A DNA stretch of 64,000 nucleotides. Source: Onthophagus taurus. Taxonomy: Eukaryota; Arthropoda; Insecta; Coleoptera; Scarabaeidae. The notes below the pieces were generated by a model. The model did not search any database. It saw only the letters and a list, made by a program, of their open reading frames with translations, and was not told the origin of the DNA. The stretch's first letter is position 1, and each line of letters begins with the position of its first letter. This document shows positions 45,076-57,480 of the stretch, piece after piece. The position numbers were made by a program, and so were the translations under genes. Where the stretch lies: NCBI RefSeq assembly GCF_036711975.1, contig NC_091976.1:30442001-30506000 (forward strand), read 5' to 3'.

Positions 45076-45900
45076 GTTTATTTACATCACATCACACGAA
45101 CACGAAAAGAGTACCTTTTATTATTTGAGGTATTCAGAAATAATCAAGATATTAAGAAATTATAATTATGGGATTAATTTTGTATAACTAATTTATTAAT
45201 TAAAGTAAATTAACCCCTTAAAACAAGTCGTAGACATTTTGCAAACTAAAAGCAAGCGTTATTCTAAAAATAAACCAAGCTGAATGAGGTTGAGTTGGGT
45301 CGTAATATCGATTATCCTTGCGTAACCCCAATTCGCAATCCACCACCGGGACCCTCTTATCACTGTCTCTTAGTTTCCACAAACGAGAGGAAACTTATAT
45401 ACTACATTCGGACTATGTTTATTACAAATTTTAATACATAAATCGTTTTTTAGTTAATCTTTTTTAATAAAACCCAAATTTTTATTTGCATTAATTTCAT
45501 TTTTGATGCAACTTGAATTATTATTAATGAATCATGTACAATAAAATAAGTAATTATTGGTTAAAAAGAATTAATTAAAAAAGAAATATTTTGGGATTAA
45601 AATATAAAAAAGTGGTTAATGTTGAAAATTTATTTTTAGGCTTTTTAGTAAGGGTTGATTTGTAAAATGCATCTTTATTGGTTTCAAAACCGTAAATTGA
45701 CGATTCTAACGTATCGATCGGATGATGATTGTGGGCGTTGTGACGTAGATGCTGCGTCGACCTACGAAGTCATTTAAGACCAGGAATGGATTCAGGAAAA
45801 GTTCTCAATAATAATGAAAAAGATCACTAAATAATCAATTTAATTATTTATATTAAATTGTTATGTTTTATTAACCCATTTGTACCATAAGCTTAAATAT
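45076..45900. other. Intergenic stretch, nothing recognised
   Basis: AT-rich DNA with no long frame and no tandem repeat. A short GC-richer patch at 45690-45780 has no identifiable role. Confidence 0.4.
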
Positions 45901-46289
45901 GTGCGGATAGAAAATCAAAATTATGGGATACATCATTACGAAGTTATAACTGAAAATAGATTTGGCTGCAAAATGTTTAGTTGACCATAGTTTTTCTATT
46001 TTCAATTATTTCATATTACAAATATATATTTATCTACAACTATTGAATTATCTATTCGTTATACAATTGATTTTTGACGGGTAATGACACTCATTACCCA
46101 TGACAGACAAAGTGTTGAATAATGAGGCCATTATTCCACACTTCTGACACTGCCTACTAATCAAAAAATAAAATATTAACAGAAATGACAGCTTTCTTAT
46201 ATTGAGGTTATGTCTGAAATGTCTATCAAGTTTATTTTTTTTTCGTTTTTTTGATTTTTTTTTCAAAATTAAATAGTTGTAGATAAAGT

Positions 46290-46431
46290 ATAGTATTCAA
46301 CTTGCGTATAATGGATGTTACCCACTCAGATTACAACACTCGCTCGCTTCGCTCGCTCGTGTTGCAACTTCTTCTTCGTGGGTAACAGCCGCCATTATAC
46401 GCTTGTTGAATAATATACTATTATTATACCT
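46290..46431. repeat. 142-bp foldback hairpin
   Basis: Arms of about 36 bases are near reverse complements: 'atagtattcaacttgcgtat' onward at the left and a block ending 'gcttgttgaataatatactat'-like at the right. The centre contains 'cgctcgcttcgctcgctcg'. It has no coding potential and is probably a MITE. Confidence 0.65.
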
Positions 46432-46614
46432 AAAACAATCTGGAACAGCTATTATTTTCAGTAGAACAACTCTCTAAAAGACACTTTACTCTTTGAAAAT
46501 TAAAGTTTTTGAAAGTTTCAGTCAGTAATTCTTGCGTCAGTGGTTTTCAATTATATTAGAGGAAAAAAGGTTTTTTGGTTACACGGACATTAATTTTGCA
46601 AAATCATAAAAGTA

Positions 46615-48631
46615 CAGGGTGTCCCAATTTCGATGTCCGCATAGGCCATCTCGGAAACTAAAAGAGATAGAAAAAAAGTAGCTTACATGTCATGATCTCG
46701 TTTTTCGAGAAAATGCTAATGCCGAAAACTCCGAACAGCTATCGTCTTTTGTTTTCGCCCTATCGGCAAAAACTGAAAATTTTGAACGACAATTGCGAAT
46801 ATCTCACTTATTATCAAAGATTGAGTATTATAAATAAAACATTATATGGGCAATTTTTTACGAAGAATTCAGTGGCGTAGGTAGAATTTTTTTCCCATCT
46901 TTTATTTTCGAGATTTTAGACGTAACTTTATTTTTTTAAATGGAAACCATAGTTGGCTATGACTTAAAATAATTTGTTATTTTCTTCTGATAACAAATAT
47001 ATATAGTTTGTGTTGTATATTTCTTATAGTTATTGAATAATTAACAAAAATTCATTTTGTTCCATCTAAATCTAATGTATGTATTTAAAAGTTAATGTGC
47101 TATGGTGCTATAGTGGCTTCCTAGAAAACTAGCCAATGAGAACAAGTGGAGGGGGGAAATCGTATCGTTTTGTTACAAAAGTTTCGTGCCCTAGTGATAA
47201 CCATACATACTATGATGGAATATAATGTATCATTTTTTTTTGTTCTTTCTAAAACTATTGTATGTATTTAAAACTTAATGTTGTTACCAATTGTTTCCAA
47301 TTATTGCCAAAGTTTGTAGAAAGGAGTTTGTAGTAGTATTTAAAAATTCACTAACAACTCTGGCATTATGTGCTGGTGCTCCGTCATATTGAAAATATAT
47401 CATTTGAGACATATTTAGTGCCAAATTGTCGACCAAAGGTTCAAGTGCTGCCTTAATATATTGAGGTATTTCTCTGAGTTTAATTTTTTATGGTAGATAC
47501 TATATGGCAAAATTCTATTATCTAAAAGGGCACACCATACATTGAACCCCAAGCTTCTTTGAACACTCAGAGACTTCTTCGGTCCAGATAACATTTTGAA
47601 CAAACAGCAGACTATTTAATTTTTCTAAATATCATCTACAAAATTCTAATCTTCGATTGACATCTCCGGCACGTAAATAAGGAGTTAGCCCCGCTTTGTA
47701 TGGTTTATACTTATTTTTCTTTCATATTCGGGAGCAACGGCTTTTGGGTCAGACGTCTTGTTGCAATTTCTCTTGCAGGTCATTTTGGTATGTTTTTGTA
47801 TGTGGTTTGGGGAAGGACCAAATATCTATTAAATTTTCTGCTAACCGGCTGAAGGTTCTTACGTGCGGTTGTCTTCTTTCTGGATATCTTGTGAAATAAA
47901 ATTCCGCGGCTAACGTCGCATTCTTATCTGATAACATATAGCATTCCATCATGTTACATTTTTCATAATTTTCGAAATTCATTGTAAAGTTTTATTCAGT
48001 TTTGTTATATTTTGACACTTAACATGCTGGTGCATCGTACCAGCACATAATGCCAGAGTTGTTATCGAATTTTTAAATACAAACTTTGGCAATTATTTGA
48101 TACATTATGTTGCATCATAGTATGTATGGTTATCACCATAGCAACATTAACTTTTAAATACATACATTAGTTTTAGATAGAACAAAATGAATTTTTGTTA
48201 ATTATTCAATAACTATAAGAAATATACCCCACAAACTATATATATTTGTTATCAGAAGAAAATAACAAATTATTTTAAGCCGTAGCCAACTATGATTTCC
48301 ATTTAAAAAAATAAAGTTACGTCTAAAATCTCGAAAATACAAGATGGGAAAAAAATTCTACCTACGCCACTGAATTCTTCGTAAAAAGTTGCCCATATAA
48401 TGTTTTATTTATAATACTCCATCTTTGATAATAAGTGAGATATTCGCGAATGTCGTTTTCGCAAAATTTTCAGTTTTTGCCGATAGGGCGAAAACAAAAG
48501 ACGATAGCTGTTCGGAGTTTTCGGCATTAGCATTATCTCGAAAAACGAGATCATGACATGTAAGCTACTTTTTTTCTATCTCTTTTAGTTTCGGAGATAG
48601 CCTATGCGGACATCGAAATTGGGACACCCTG
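46615..48631 (-). mobile_element. Tc1/mariner-superfamily element with about 460-bp TIRs
   Basis: The ends are CAGGGTGTCCCAATTTCGAT at the left and its exact complement at the right, both flanked by TA. The inverted repeats extend about 460 bases on each side. The interior carries a decayed DDE transposase on the minus strand. The uninterrupted target is visible in the right arm of the enclosing foldback element, near 51467-51490, which supports a recent clean insertion. Confidence 0.85.
47330..47982 (-). pseudogene. Decayed DDE transposase with DUF4817-type N-terminus
   Basis: Reading right to left: MNFENYEKCNMMECYM and AEFYFTRYPERRQPHVRTF (47982 onwards) match the helix-turn-helix start common to insect DUF4817 transposases. 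FNVWCALLDNRILPYSIY lies near 47550, and a catalytic-region piece YFQYDGAPAHNARVV near 47380. Stops and frameshifts separate these and the distal part is missing, so it is inactive. Confidence 0.75.
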
Positions 48632-48758
48632 TACAGCAAAATGCAAACCTAACAAGAAAAATAATAAATCAACAAATGAATAATCCAACTATTCGATCAG
48701 CAAACAAAAATACATATAATATATTTGTATTATACCCACACAGAGATATATTTATATA

Positions 48759-50540
48759 CAGGTGTCCCGTTAAGCGTACGGAGCGGCTGTATCTCAATAA
48801 CGGTAAGGCCTAGAGGTTTAGGAAAAAAATCGTTATAAGCAAAGTGGGCAAGAGAAATAGCTGGAAATTATTTTGAAGTTCGTAATTCGACCGCTAGGGG
48901 GCGTAGCTGCCATAGAGAAACATAAAATTCCTGCTATCTCAGAAAGTTAGACGATGAGCTATAACTTTGACAACATCATTTAGTAGCTTGGATAATACCG
49001 CATCGCTTTTGTTTTGCAATATTTTTCATATCTGTCATAATAAAGGAGGGGGAGGCCAATGCGTTTTCAAATGTTTACATTTTAATATCTCCTGGACCAT
49101 TCAACCGATTTGAATATTTTTGGTCTTGTTTGAAAGAGCATTTCATGCTCTTTTAAAAGATATTTTCAGAAAACCGCTTGGTTTAAAACAAATAAGCTAG
49201 AGGGCGTTATCTGCAGCGGTTACATATTTATGTGATTTTTGAAAAAAAGTTAAATGGAACGGTACTATTTACTTCACAGACCGTTAATCACCATAAAATT
49301 TGCTAAATATTAGTGAAAACCGCATCTCGATATCTCCAACCATTCTCGAATTATAAAAGAAAATGTTAAAAATTCGTATATCTTAATCGGATCAAGTTAC
49401 CTTAAGAAACAAATAAGAGAGAACAATAATTTTATTATCTAGAACCTTCTAGAACACTTTATCCAAGCTTAGAACTTAGAACAAGCTGACGAAAAAAAAA
49501 GCGCTGCTTAAGTCTCGGCCCTAGATACGTTTCTACTGGTATTTAGTGTTTTGTCATATTTTCCCTGGTTATTGGTTTTTCTTTTTTCTTTTATTGGAAA
49601 AGTCAGGTCGTTTAGTCTACCCAATAGATAAAGGGGTGAAAGCAATGTGGGTTTTTCTCGAACCAAGAATGCATATTATGCAAGTTTACATCAGCTTGTG
49701 GACAGATGCTTCATGCATCCATAGCATTTGTGATAAAAGGTTTGGATTTGCCCAAATCATATTTAAAAGTCAATGGTAATAGTTCAGTCTGTTATCATAA
49801 TCGGTATCTGTTAAGGCCTGATGTAAAACAACGTGGTGGAGATATTATTCTCTTGAGAACTCTTGTGGACAATTGTTTTCGGAGTTCCCAGATTATGTGG
49901 GATCACATTGCGCACCAATATGATTTACGAATTCATAGAGATGTCTGAATGGGCTACACGTTGCCAGTTTTCCGTAATCGCTAAGTCAATCTTAAAAACA
50001 CTTCTAGAGAAAAATGTCTTTCTTAATTGCATTGCATTGCATTGCACATTTTTGCTATGCAGTTGCATCGTATTCGAAACATTGAAAATAAATCATCATA
50101 CGCTCTATCATACGCTTCTGAGCTAGTAAATGACATGTTTACAGTTACCATGGTAATGTGATTTGCTTTTCTCGATGAGGTAACTGAATCCGATTGATGG
50201 CACTCGAGTTTTTAACATTTTCTTCTATAACTCGAGAACGGGTGGCGATATCGAGATGCGGTTTTCACTAAAATTTAGCAAATTTTAAGGTGACTAAGGG
50301 TCTGTAAAGTAAATAGTATCGTTCCATTTAACTTTTCTTCAAAAATCACAAAAATATGTAATCGCTGCAGATAACGTCCTCTAGCTCATTTGCTTTAAAG
50401 CAGACGGTCTTACTGAAAATATCTTTAAAAAGAGCATAAAATTTCTCTTGGTCACTTTGCTTATAAGGATTTTTTCCCAAACCTCTTGGCCTTACCGTTC
50501 TAGAGATACAGCCGCTCCGTACTCTTAACGGGACACCCTG
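48759..50540. mobile_element. Second TIR element, non-autonomous
   Basis: Left end CAGGTGTCCCGTTAAGCGTA; right end complements to CAGGGTGTCCCGTTAAGAGT; TA flanks both. The inverted repeats run several hundred bases, for example 'aaaaccgcatctcgatatc' near 49318 and its complement near 50250. Two or three interior plus frames of 77-87 codons (49546-50126) have no domain that I recognise. Confidence 0.75.
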
Positions 50541-50760
50541 TATACTATATATTTATATACCCTACTCAAAAAAATTAGGGGAACACTTTTCGAAATCTGT
50601 AACATTTTAAATTATAGTAGGCAAATCAAATTTGGTTTACTTCAACGGCATATATTTAACTAAAGAAATTACAAAAACAATGTTACAACTCTTAGTTACT
50701 TCTAAGTTACACTTAAAAATGTAAATTAATAACGCAAAAAACGCGTTATAAAGATAACAA

Positions 50761-51223
50761 ATGAATTCAGTTGTCAATTTTTGGTTTCGGGAGACTGGCC
50801 AACATGTTAGAAGAGCTGGACAAGGTCGAAATCAAAAAACTGCTCAAAATCAAGACCGATTTCTTGTCCTTTCTTGTCTATGTACGCGTACTGCCACAGC
50901 ACCAGACCTCCTAAACGACTTAACACGAGGATATAAAATAGAAATTTCTGATCAAACTATTAGAAACAAATTAAAAGAAGTGAATTTGAAACCTAAAAGC
51001 GAACCGCGCCTTACGCAGCCTCACAAAGCAGCGCGAACGAGGTTTGCTCTGGATCACAGAGATTGGTAACTTTGTCACTGGACGTCCGTACTGTTTACAG
51101 ACGTCCAGCGAGAAAGTTACTGGTAAACTAAATGCCATGAATTACATCGAAAACATCTTGGAGGATCATGTGGTGTCTGCTTTATATGGGGTCATCGATT
51201 ACGAAAAATTTAAGACCCAACTT
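50761..51223 (+). pseudogene. Tc1-like transposase remnant
   Basis: The first 102 codons include RRAGQGRNQKTAQNQDRF and ISDQTIRNKLKEVNLKPK, the paired helix-turn-helix region of Tc1-like transposases, ending in RFALDHRDW. After a deletion that removes the middle of the catalytic domain, another frame reads KLNAMNYIENILEDHVV, a later Tc1 segment. The gene is broken and internally deleted. Confidence 0.75.
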
Positions 51224-51895
51224 TGAAGGCTTATAACTCCTCAGGGGTACAACTTACAATTAGTATAGAGATAACTTGCGTTAAATCATCTTAATTTATT
51301 GTCCTCTACATATCTCTGCTCTGTGTCGGTTCTTATGTGAAACACCCTGTATAAATATATAATAAATATATAGTATATAAAAATATATCTCTGTGTGGGT
51401 GGGATACAGAGATATTTAGTTTTATACATAATGTATAATACATTATGTATAAAAATAAGACTGCATTTTGCTGTGTTTTTAAGAAGATATGATTTTGCAA
51501 AATTCATGTCTGTGTTACTAGAAAAACCTTTTTTTCTCTAATTTAAACATAAAACACACCTAGAACAATTTGAATCAGCAAAGTTTGAGTTATTTTAGAT
51601 CGTTATATGTTTTTTAAATGTTTTTGTGTAATTTAAAACCACTGACGCAAGAATTACTGTCTGAAAGTTCTAAAAACTTTAATTTTCAAAGAGTAAAGTG
51701 TCCTTTATAGACTTGTTCTAGTGAAAATAATAGCTATTCCAGATTGCTTTAGGTATAATAAGTATATATTTGTAAAATGGAATTGAAAATAGAAAAACTA
51801 TGGTCACAGTAATCAATTAGATATTTTGGCAGTCAAACCTATTTTTAGTTATAACTTCGTAATGCTGTATCCCATAATTTTGGTTTTCTAGGACA

Positions 51896-52340
51896 ATAAC
51901 TAGAACAACCCAGAATAACAAAGAAAATCTGATTTTTCCAAAAATGTGGGGGGCCAGTCAAAAAAACCGTTTTTTTCGATTTTTGGAACAATGTAGAACA
52001 ACTTTAGAACTACTCTAGAACAATCTAGAACAACAATGAAAAATTTAAAAATCAAAAATTCGCACTCTCCAGTCTGCCGACATACTTCTCCATCCGTGAA
52101 GCACTTTTATTACAATTAATGTATTATATTGAACTAAACCTAGAACTAACACTAGCAAGCACTATAACCTTCTTTAGAAACAAGATCCAAGTGTTCAAAC
52201 ACTAGACCTAGAACTAGAAACATTCGAATAACCAGAAGTGACACTGAGGATATTCCTTCAAAACTGACGCCATATTATAGAGAGTCAGTAAGGTATTGTC
52301 ACAGAATAACCATCTCCAGGACTTACAGGAAAATAAAGAT
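51896..52340. other. Intergenic stretch with weak satellite traces
   Basis: Near 51970-52040 the 'tagaacaa' motif is repeated. Near 52130-52220 there are words of the 'acctagaactaacactag' satellite. No gene seen. Confidence 0.4.
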
Positions 52341-52619
52341 TTCAATCTAGGAAAATTGGATTCTCTGAGAGACGATGCCGATGCAATACACACGTATTAA
52401 ACGAACTGAATCTGTTATTGGAAGCTGTTGATCATCGTCAAAATGGAAAGTCATTATTTGAAAGTACCAAATGGAAGGAGGCAAAAAGGATCTTATTTTT
52501 ATTATTAAACAAAGAAGTATAACAAGAATTGTATTAGTTGTATTAAAAGTTTTCAAGGTGGTCCAAAAACTTGTCGATAACTCAGTATCTGGACTCAGTA
52601 TCAGTATCTGGATGGAGAA

Positions 52620-52900
52620 CTTGTCCATACTGATGCATCTGGGAGCAAAAATGTTACAGACCATTGTGTTAAGGGCACAATTTGCCACAACTTTTGCAGT
52701 ATAAGTTTTTCTGTATCATACTCCGGATACCGATTTTTTTTAACACTTTTCTAATTTTCACATTTTTGAAAAATTCTCCATACTGATGCATCTGGGAGCA
52801 AAAATGTTACAGACCATTGTGTTAAGGGCACAATTTGCTACAACTTTTGCAGTATAAGTTTTTCTGTATCATGCTCCGGATACGATTTTTTTTTAACTAT
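52620..52900. repeat. Two-copy direct repeat of about 125 bases
   Basis: The segment beginning 'tccatactgatgcatctggg' at 52624 and ending in 'ctccggatac' plus a T run is repeated almost exactly from about 52778. It carries no coding frame that I recognise. Confidence 0.7.
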
Positions 52901-53063
52901 GAACGAAGAAGAAACGTTAGACGTAAGTCTTGGATTAGGTAAACTGACACAATTAGCATTAAATAACGATGCAGAATCAACGTACGACATCGCTAGTAGT
53001 AAAGAGCCGTTTCGTAAAGTTCATGCTTTGGCACTCAACCGAGCCCGTTTTGATCACAACTAG
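52899..53063 (+). CDS. Short open frame of unknown identity
   Basis: 54 codons: MNEEETLDVSLGLGKLTQLA to RARFDHN, then TAG. Its composition is more protein-like and less AT-rich than its surroundings, but no domain is recognised and no splice partner was found. It may be a fragment of a degraded gene. Confidence 0.2.
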   Translation: MNEEETLDVSLGLGKLTQLALNNDAESTYDIASSKEPFRKVHALALNRARFDHN

Positions 53064-53289
53064 TGAAGATCACGTCTTTATACACGTTTCGATGTCATAA
53101 CGGGCAAGTTCTTTATTTGGCTATTCCCGGTACGGGGGAACACTGCTATTCAGGTGATTTGGACAAAAATATTCACTGCTGAAATATGATCTGCATAACC
53201 CTGAAGTTCTTAATTGTACCCTTAGTTACAGATGCTGTTTGGGCATTATCCGTGCCTAATTCATCTTCTTAATTCTACACAGCATTTGG

Positions 53290-53525
53290 TTTTTTGAGCA
53301 GGAGATGGAATCATAGAGAGATCTTGAGTAGAGTTCTTGTTGGTACTGGGGCCTGTACAAACAAACTTCTATTCTGCTAGAATTTCTGTAGATTTCATCT
53401 TTTTAATTTTCTTGGCTGGATCCAAAAGACTCACTATCTTGTTGTTGTATTCTTTCCTGTCCATGACCATGTTATTATTCCTTATGGCTGCTGGTAGAAT
53501 ACATGGCGTAAATGGTTTCCTTCAA
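53290..53525 (-). pseudogene. Possible retroelement fragment
   Basis: The minus strand reads PFTPCILPAAIRNNNMVMDR, then KEYNNKIVSLLDPAKKIKKM, before a stop. The K-x-Y-x-x-K-I-x-x-L-L-x-D/P pattern resembles the segment just ahead of the RT core in Penelope-like elements. Short and degenerate; the assignment is weak. Confidence 0.3.
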
Positions 53526-53529
53526 TTAT

Positions 53530-54271
53530 GTAATTAATGATATCATACTTTCTTCTTCACCAAGATACATATTAAAAGTAATCATTATTTTTAATAGATT
53601 ATTAATTCTGCATAAATAAATTATATTTAGTACGGTTCTGTGTGACAACTTTTGCGCGGGCGTGTTGGGGGTTGAATTCTTGGAATCACCAGGACGATAC
53701 TGGAAACAGCTTTGACGTCATTCCGAAGTGAATGGGTCGTTCTTACCCCATTTCGACGACTCATTGCATAGGATCCAACATATTATTACTAAGAAATGTC
53801 CACGTACTTCTCTTTTAAATAAAAACGTTAAAAATACCAATACAAATAAAATGAATTAATTATTTTTGTATATTTTATTTTTTGTAATAAATAAAATTAA
53901 TAAGTGTCATTTCAATTAATTAAATTTATTTAGGCAACCACTTTTACTTAACAAAAAAATTATTTATTCATATTTTTATTTACTCATTAAAAAACAATAA
54001 GTAAATAACATATTAATTTTTATAATTAATTTATAAAGTTGATAAAATAAAGGATTGTTTAACACAAAAAACTATTTTTATTTTTTATTTAATTTTTAGA
54101 AAGTTGTCAACACTGTAATAACTAAATTTATCCCGCAACCTCACTTCTGCATAGCTTAATTGTTAATGTTTTGGGGAATCACATTAATTAATATATAAAT
54201 TCTCAAGGTAATTGATAATTTAAACTTTGTTTTTTAATAAAAGCGTGATTAAAACAAAAAAAACGACTGAA
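53530..54271. other. Upstream region of the BTB gene
   Basis: A GC-richer island at 53640-53770 is followed by about 450 bases of very AT-rich DNA before the BTB start. The promoter is presumably here, but no core element is clear. Confidence 0.35.
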
Positions 54272-55383
54272 ATGGATGCGGAGAGTTCGAAGCAACATTA
54301 TAACCTAAAATGGAACAACTTTAAAGAAAATCTTTTACAAATATTTACAGAACAATTACACCGAGAATTACTTACGGACGTTATTATATCGTGTGAGGGA
54401 AAATTAATAAAAGCCCACCGGATAGTTTTAGCAGCTTGTAGTGTTTATTTCCAGGTATTTATTTTATTTTTTTGACATAAACATAACCTAAAATTTTTTT
54501 TATTGTAATTTGTAGCAATTATTTGAAGTACACACAGTCTCTAATCCACTGATTATTCTAAATGGTGTTAAACTGGATGATTTGAGACATATTTTAACCT
54601 TTATGTATTTAGGGGAAATTCGTGTTTCGGAAGATAAAATCAACGATATTTTAGCATTAGCAAATGAATTTCAAGTGAAAGGATTAAGCAATATCGTTTT
54701 TAATAATATTATCGAAAAGAAAAATATGATGGGGATCCAAAAAGATAATGAAACGATCGAAAATGCAAATTACGACGAAGAAAAACGCCCAATTAATGAA
54801 AATTATAATAAAACTCAAGATTTAGACACAAAAAATAACTTAAATTCATCTGAAAATTTAAAAATAAATAAACCACCCATAGCTTTTATGATTTTCCAAA
54901 ACGAGTGGAGGAAAAAGTTATCAGAAAAGTACCCAAGTAAATAAATCGAAATGATTTAATTATTTATTAATTTCATATTTTTTATTTTAGGTGAAAATAA
55001 CAAAGAATTATCAGTTCGTTTAAGTACAATGTGGAAGAAATTATCAACTCAGCATAAAGCAAAATATTACAATTTGGCAAAAAAATCAGAAAATAATTAT
55101 ACAATGTAATTTAAATATAAATGATGAAAAAACCTGTTTAAATAAATAAATCCTTTTTAGATCTGATCTTCCCCCAGCTAAACGAAGAAAAAACCAACCT
55201 CAATCATTACCTAATTCTAAGCCAAAACAAGAGGATAATGAAAATGATGCAAATTCAAGTGACGGATTGGAAATTGTTGAGGAAGAAGCCGAATTAATCG
55301 ATATAACAGAAGATGATGAAAGATCAAGCGTTTTAAATCGTAATAATCACATACCTGAAGGTTCTTTAAGTAATAATACTTAA
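54272..55383 (+). CDS. BTB/POZ plus HMG-box protein
   Basis: Four exons, 54272-54454, 54516-54936, 54991-55105 and 55161-55383, give 313 residues. The N-terminal BTB domain (about 6-110) has the insect tramtrack/bric-a-brac signature YNLKWNNFKENLL, LLTDVIISCEGKLIKAHRIV and ILTFMYLGEI. After an Asn-rich linker comes an HMG-box-like domain (about 182-240): PPIAFMIFQNEWRKKLSEKY, then LSVRLSTMWKKLSTQHKAKY. A basic run (AKRRK) and an acidic tail follow. A nuclear DNA-binding regulator is inferred. An in-frame ATG at 54227 would add 15 residues; 54272 is chosen because BTB proteins of this group begin shortly before the WNN motif. The last exon is copied twice downstream. Confidence 0.87.
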
Positions 55384-55845
55384 AAAATAATATAAAAGAA
55401 GAAAAAAGTATCAAAGAATGTAAATAAATTTAGTAATAATTTTTATAAGACGTCGTTTGTACCTGTATGATAAATATTAACATTTTTAATATGAAATTTT
55501 TTATTAAAATCTAACATTAATAACAAATAAATCAAAGCGCCATCTCTGTAATGACACTTAAAACGTTACTTTAAAATTTAAATTTCTACAAATCTAATAA
55601 ATTAAACAAATTTCATATACGTAATGATTATTTATCGAACACAACCGGTTTTATTCACATTATAATCACAAAACCACTCGAAAAGTGTGTTAAACAGCCG
55701 TTATCGTTTCGTTTAGGTTAGCTTTCACGTGCAGATGTCGCCATACGCCAGTATTGTTTTGACATTTGACAAGTTAAAAAGTCAAAACATCACAGGCGGT
55801 TAAATTTAACCAAGTTTAACAAATAGAATTAATGGTTCCGAAATC

Positions 55846-57308
55846 GTTTAAATAGATAAATCCTTTTAGATCTGATCTTTCCCCTACCAAACTAAGAAAA
55901 AACCAACCTCAGTTGTTATCTAATTCTAAGCCAAAACAAGAGGATATAAGATAATAAAATGATACAAATTGAAGTAAACGATTGGAAATTGTTGAGGAAG
56001 AAGGTGAATTAATCGATATAACAGAAGATGATGAAAGATTAGGCGTTTTAAATCGTAATCACCAGGTACCAGGAGGTTCATTAAGTAATAATACTTGAAA
56101 AATAATATAAAAGAAAAAAAAGTATCAAAGAATGTAAATAAATTTAGTAATAATTTTTATAAGACGTTGTTTGTACCTGTATGATAAATATTAACATTTT
56201 TAATATGAAATTTTTAATTAAAATCCAACATTAATAACAAATAAAATAACAAATAAATCAAAGCGCCATCTCTGTAATGACACTTAAAACATTACTTTAA
56301 AATTTAAATTTCTACAAATCACATTATAATAAATTAAACAAATACCATATACGTAACAATTATTTATCGAACACAACCGGTTTTATTCACATTATAATCA
56401 CAAAACCACTCGAAAAGTGTGTTAAACAACCGTTATCGTTTCGTTTAGGTTGGCTTTCACGTGCAGATGTCGCCATACTCCAGTATTGTTTTGACATTTG
56501 ACAAGTTAAAACGTCAAAACTTCACAGCCGGTTAAATTCAGTTTAACAAAAAGAAAAGTTTTAACAAAAAGAATTAATGGTTCCGAAATCGTTTAAATAG
56601 ATAAATCCTTTTAGATCTGATCTTTCCCCTACCAAACTAAGAAAAAACCAACCTCAATTGTTATCTAATTCTAAACCAATACATGAGGATAATGAAAATG
56701 ATGCAAATTCAAATGACGGATTGGAAATTGTTGAGGAAGAAGCTGAATTAATCGATATAACAGAAGATGAAGAAAGATCAGGCGTTTTAAATCGTAATAA
56801 TCAGGTACTAGGAGGTTAATTAAGTAATAATACTTAAAAAATAATATAAAAGGAAAAATAATGTAAATAAATTTAGTATTAATTTTTATAAGACATTGTT
56901 TGTACCTGTATGATAAATATTAACATTTTTAATATGAAATTTTTTATTAAAATCCAACATTAATAACAAATAAATTAAAGCGCCATCTCTGTAATGTCAC
57001 TTAAAACGTTACTTTAAAATTTAAATTTCTACAAATCACATTATAATAAATTAAACAAATTTCATATACGTAACGATTATTTATCGAACACAACCGGTTT
57101 TATTCACATTATAATCACAAAACCACTTGAAAAGTGTGTCAAACAACCGTTATCGTTTCGGTTAGCTTTCACGTGCAGATGTCGCCATACGCCAGTATTG
57201 TTTTGACATTTGACAAGTTAAAACGTCAAAACATCACAGCCGGTTAAACTCAGTTAACAAAAAAAATTCCCCCCGCAAAAAGAAAAGTTTTAACAAAAAA
57301 AATTAATG
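55846..57308 (+). pseudogene. Two extra copies of the BTB gene's last exon and flank
   Basis: The segment from just before the last exon through about 450 bases of downstream DNA (about 55136-55845) is repeated at 55846-56590 and 56591-57308. Both copies keep the ttttag acceptor, 'atctgatctttcccctacc' and most of the coding sequence. Copy 2 has indels ('gaggatataagataataaa') that break the frame; copy 3 is closer to the original but ends differently. They could serve as alternative last exons or be inert. Confidence 0.85.
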
Positions 57309-57480
57309 GTTCCGGATACGAATAAAAGTGAATACATAATCATCGAAATAATAAGAACCGTGTGGTTTCTAAGTTAACATGTTTAATTGAGTTGTTTTGG
57401 TGCCACCTTGGCAAATCGTATAACACGTATTTCTGGAATAAACTAAGGTTAAAATAAGAAATAATTTTATTGTGACTAAA

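Larger units (their letters stand above)
45905..51895. mobile_element. Large foldback element with nested insertions
   Basis: Left arm pieces (45905-46030, 46435-46612 and 48634-48757) match in reverse complement the right arm (51345-51895). Examples are 'ttgaaaatagaaaaactatggtc' type blocks at both ends and 'cagcaaaatgca' at 48634 against 'tgcattttgctg' at 51467. The left arm is broken by a foldback (46290-46431), a DDE element (46615-48631) and a second TIR element (48759-50540). The interior keeps a Tc1-like transposase remnant, so the outer element was probably a Tc1/mariner transposon with very long TIRs. Confidence 0.7.

Noticed and set aside
53640-53770. GC-rich patch containing 'gaattcttgga', reminiscent of rRNA
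   Set aside because: Similarity is limited to about a dozen bases; the flanks do not match rRNA.
57472-57480. Upstream GTG start for the GALNT7-type enzyme
   Set aside because: Eukaryotic translation uses the ATG at 57481, which has a good context (aaaATGg).
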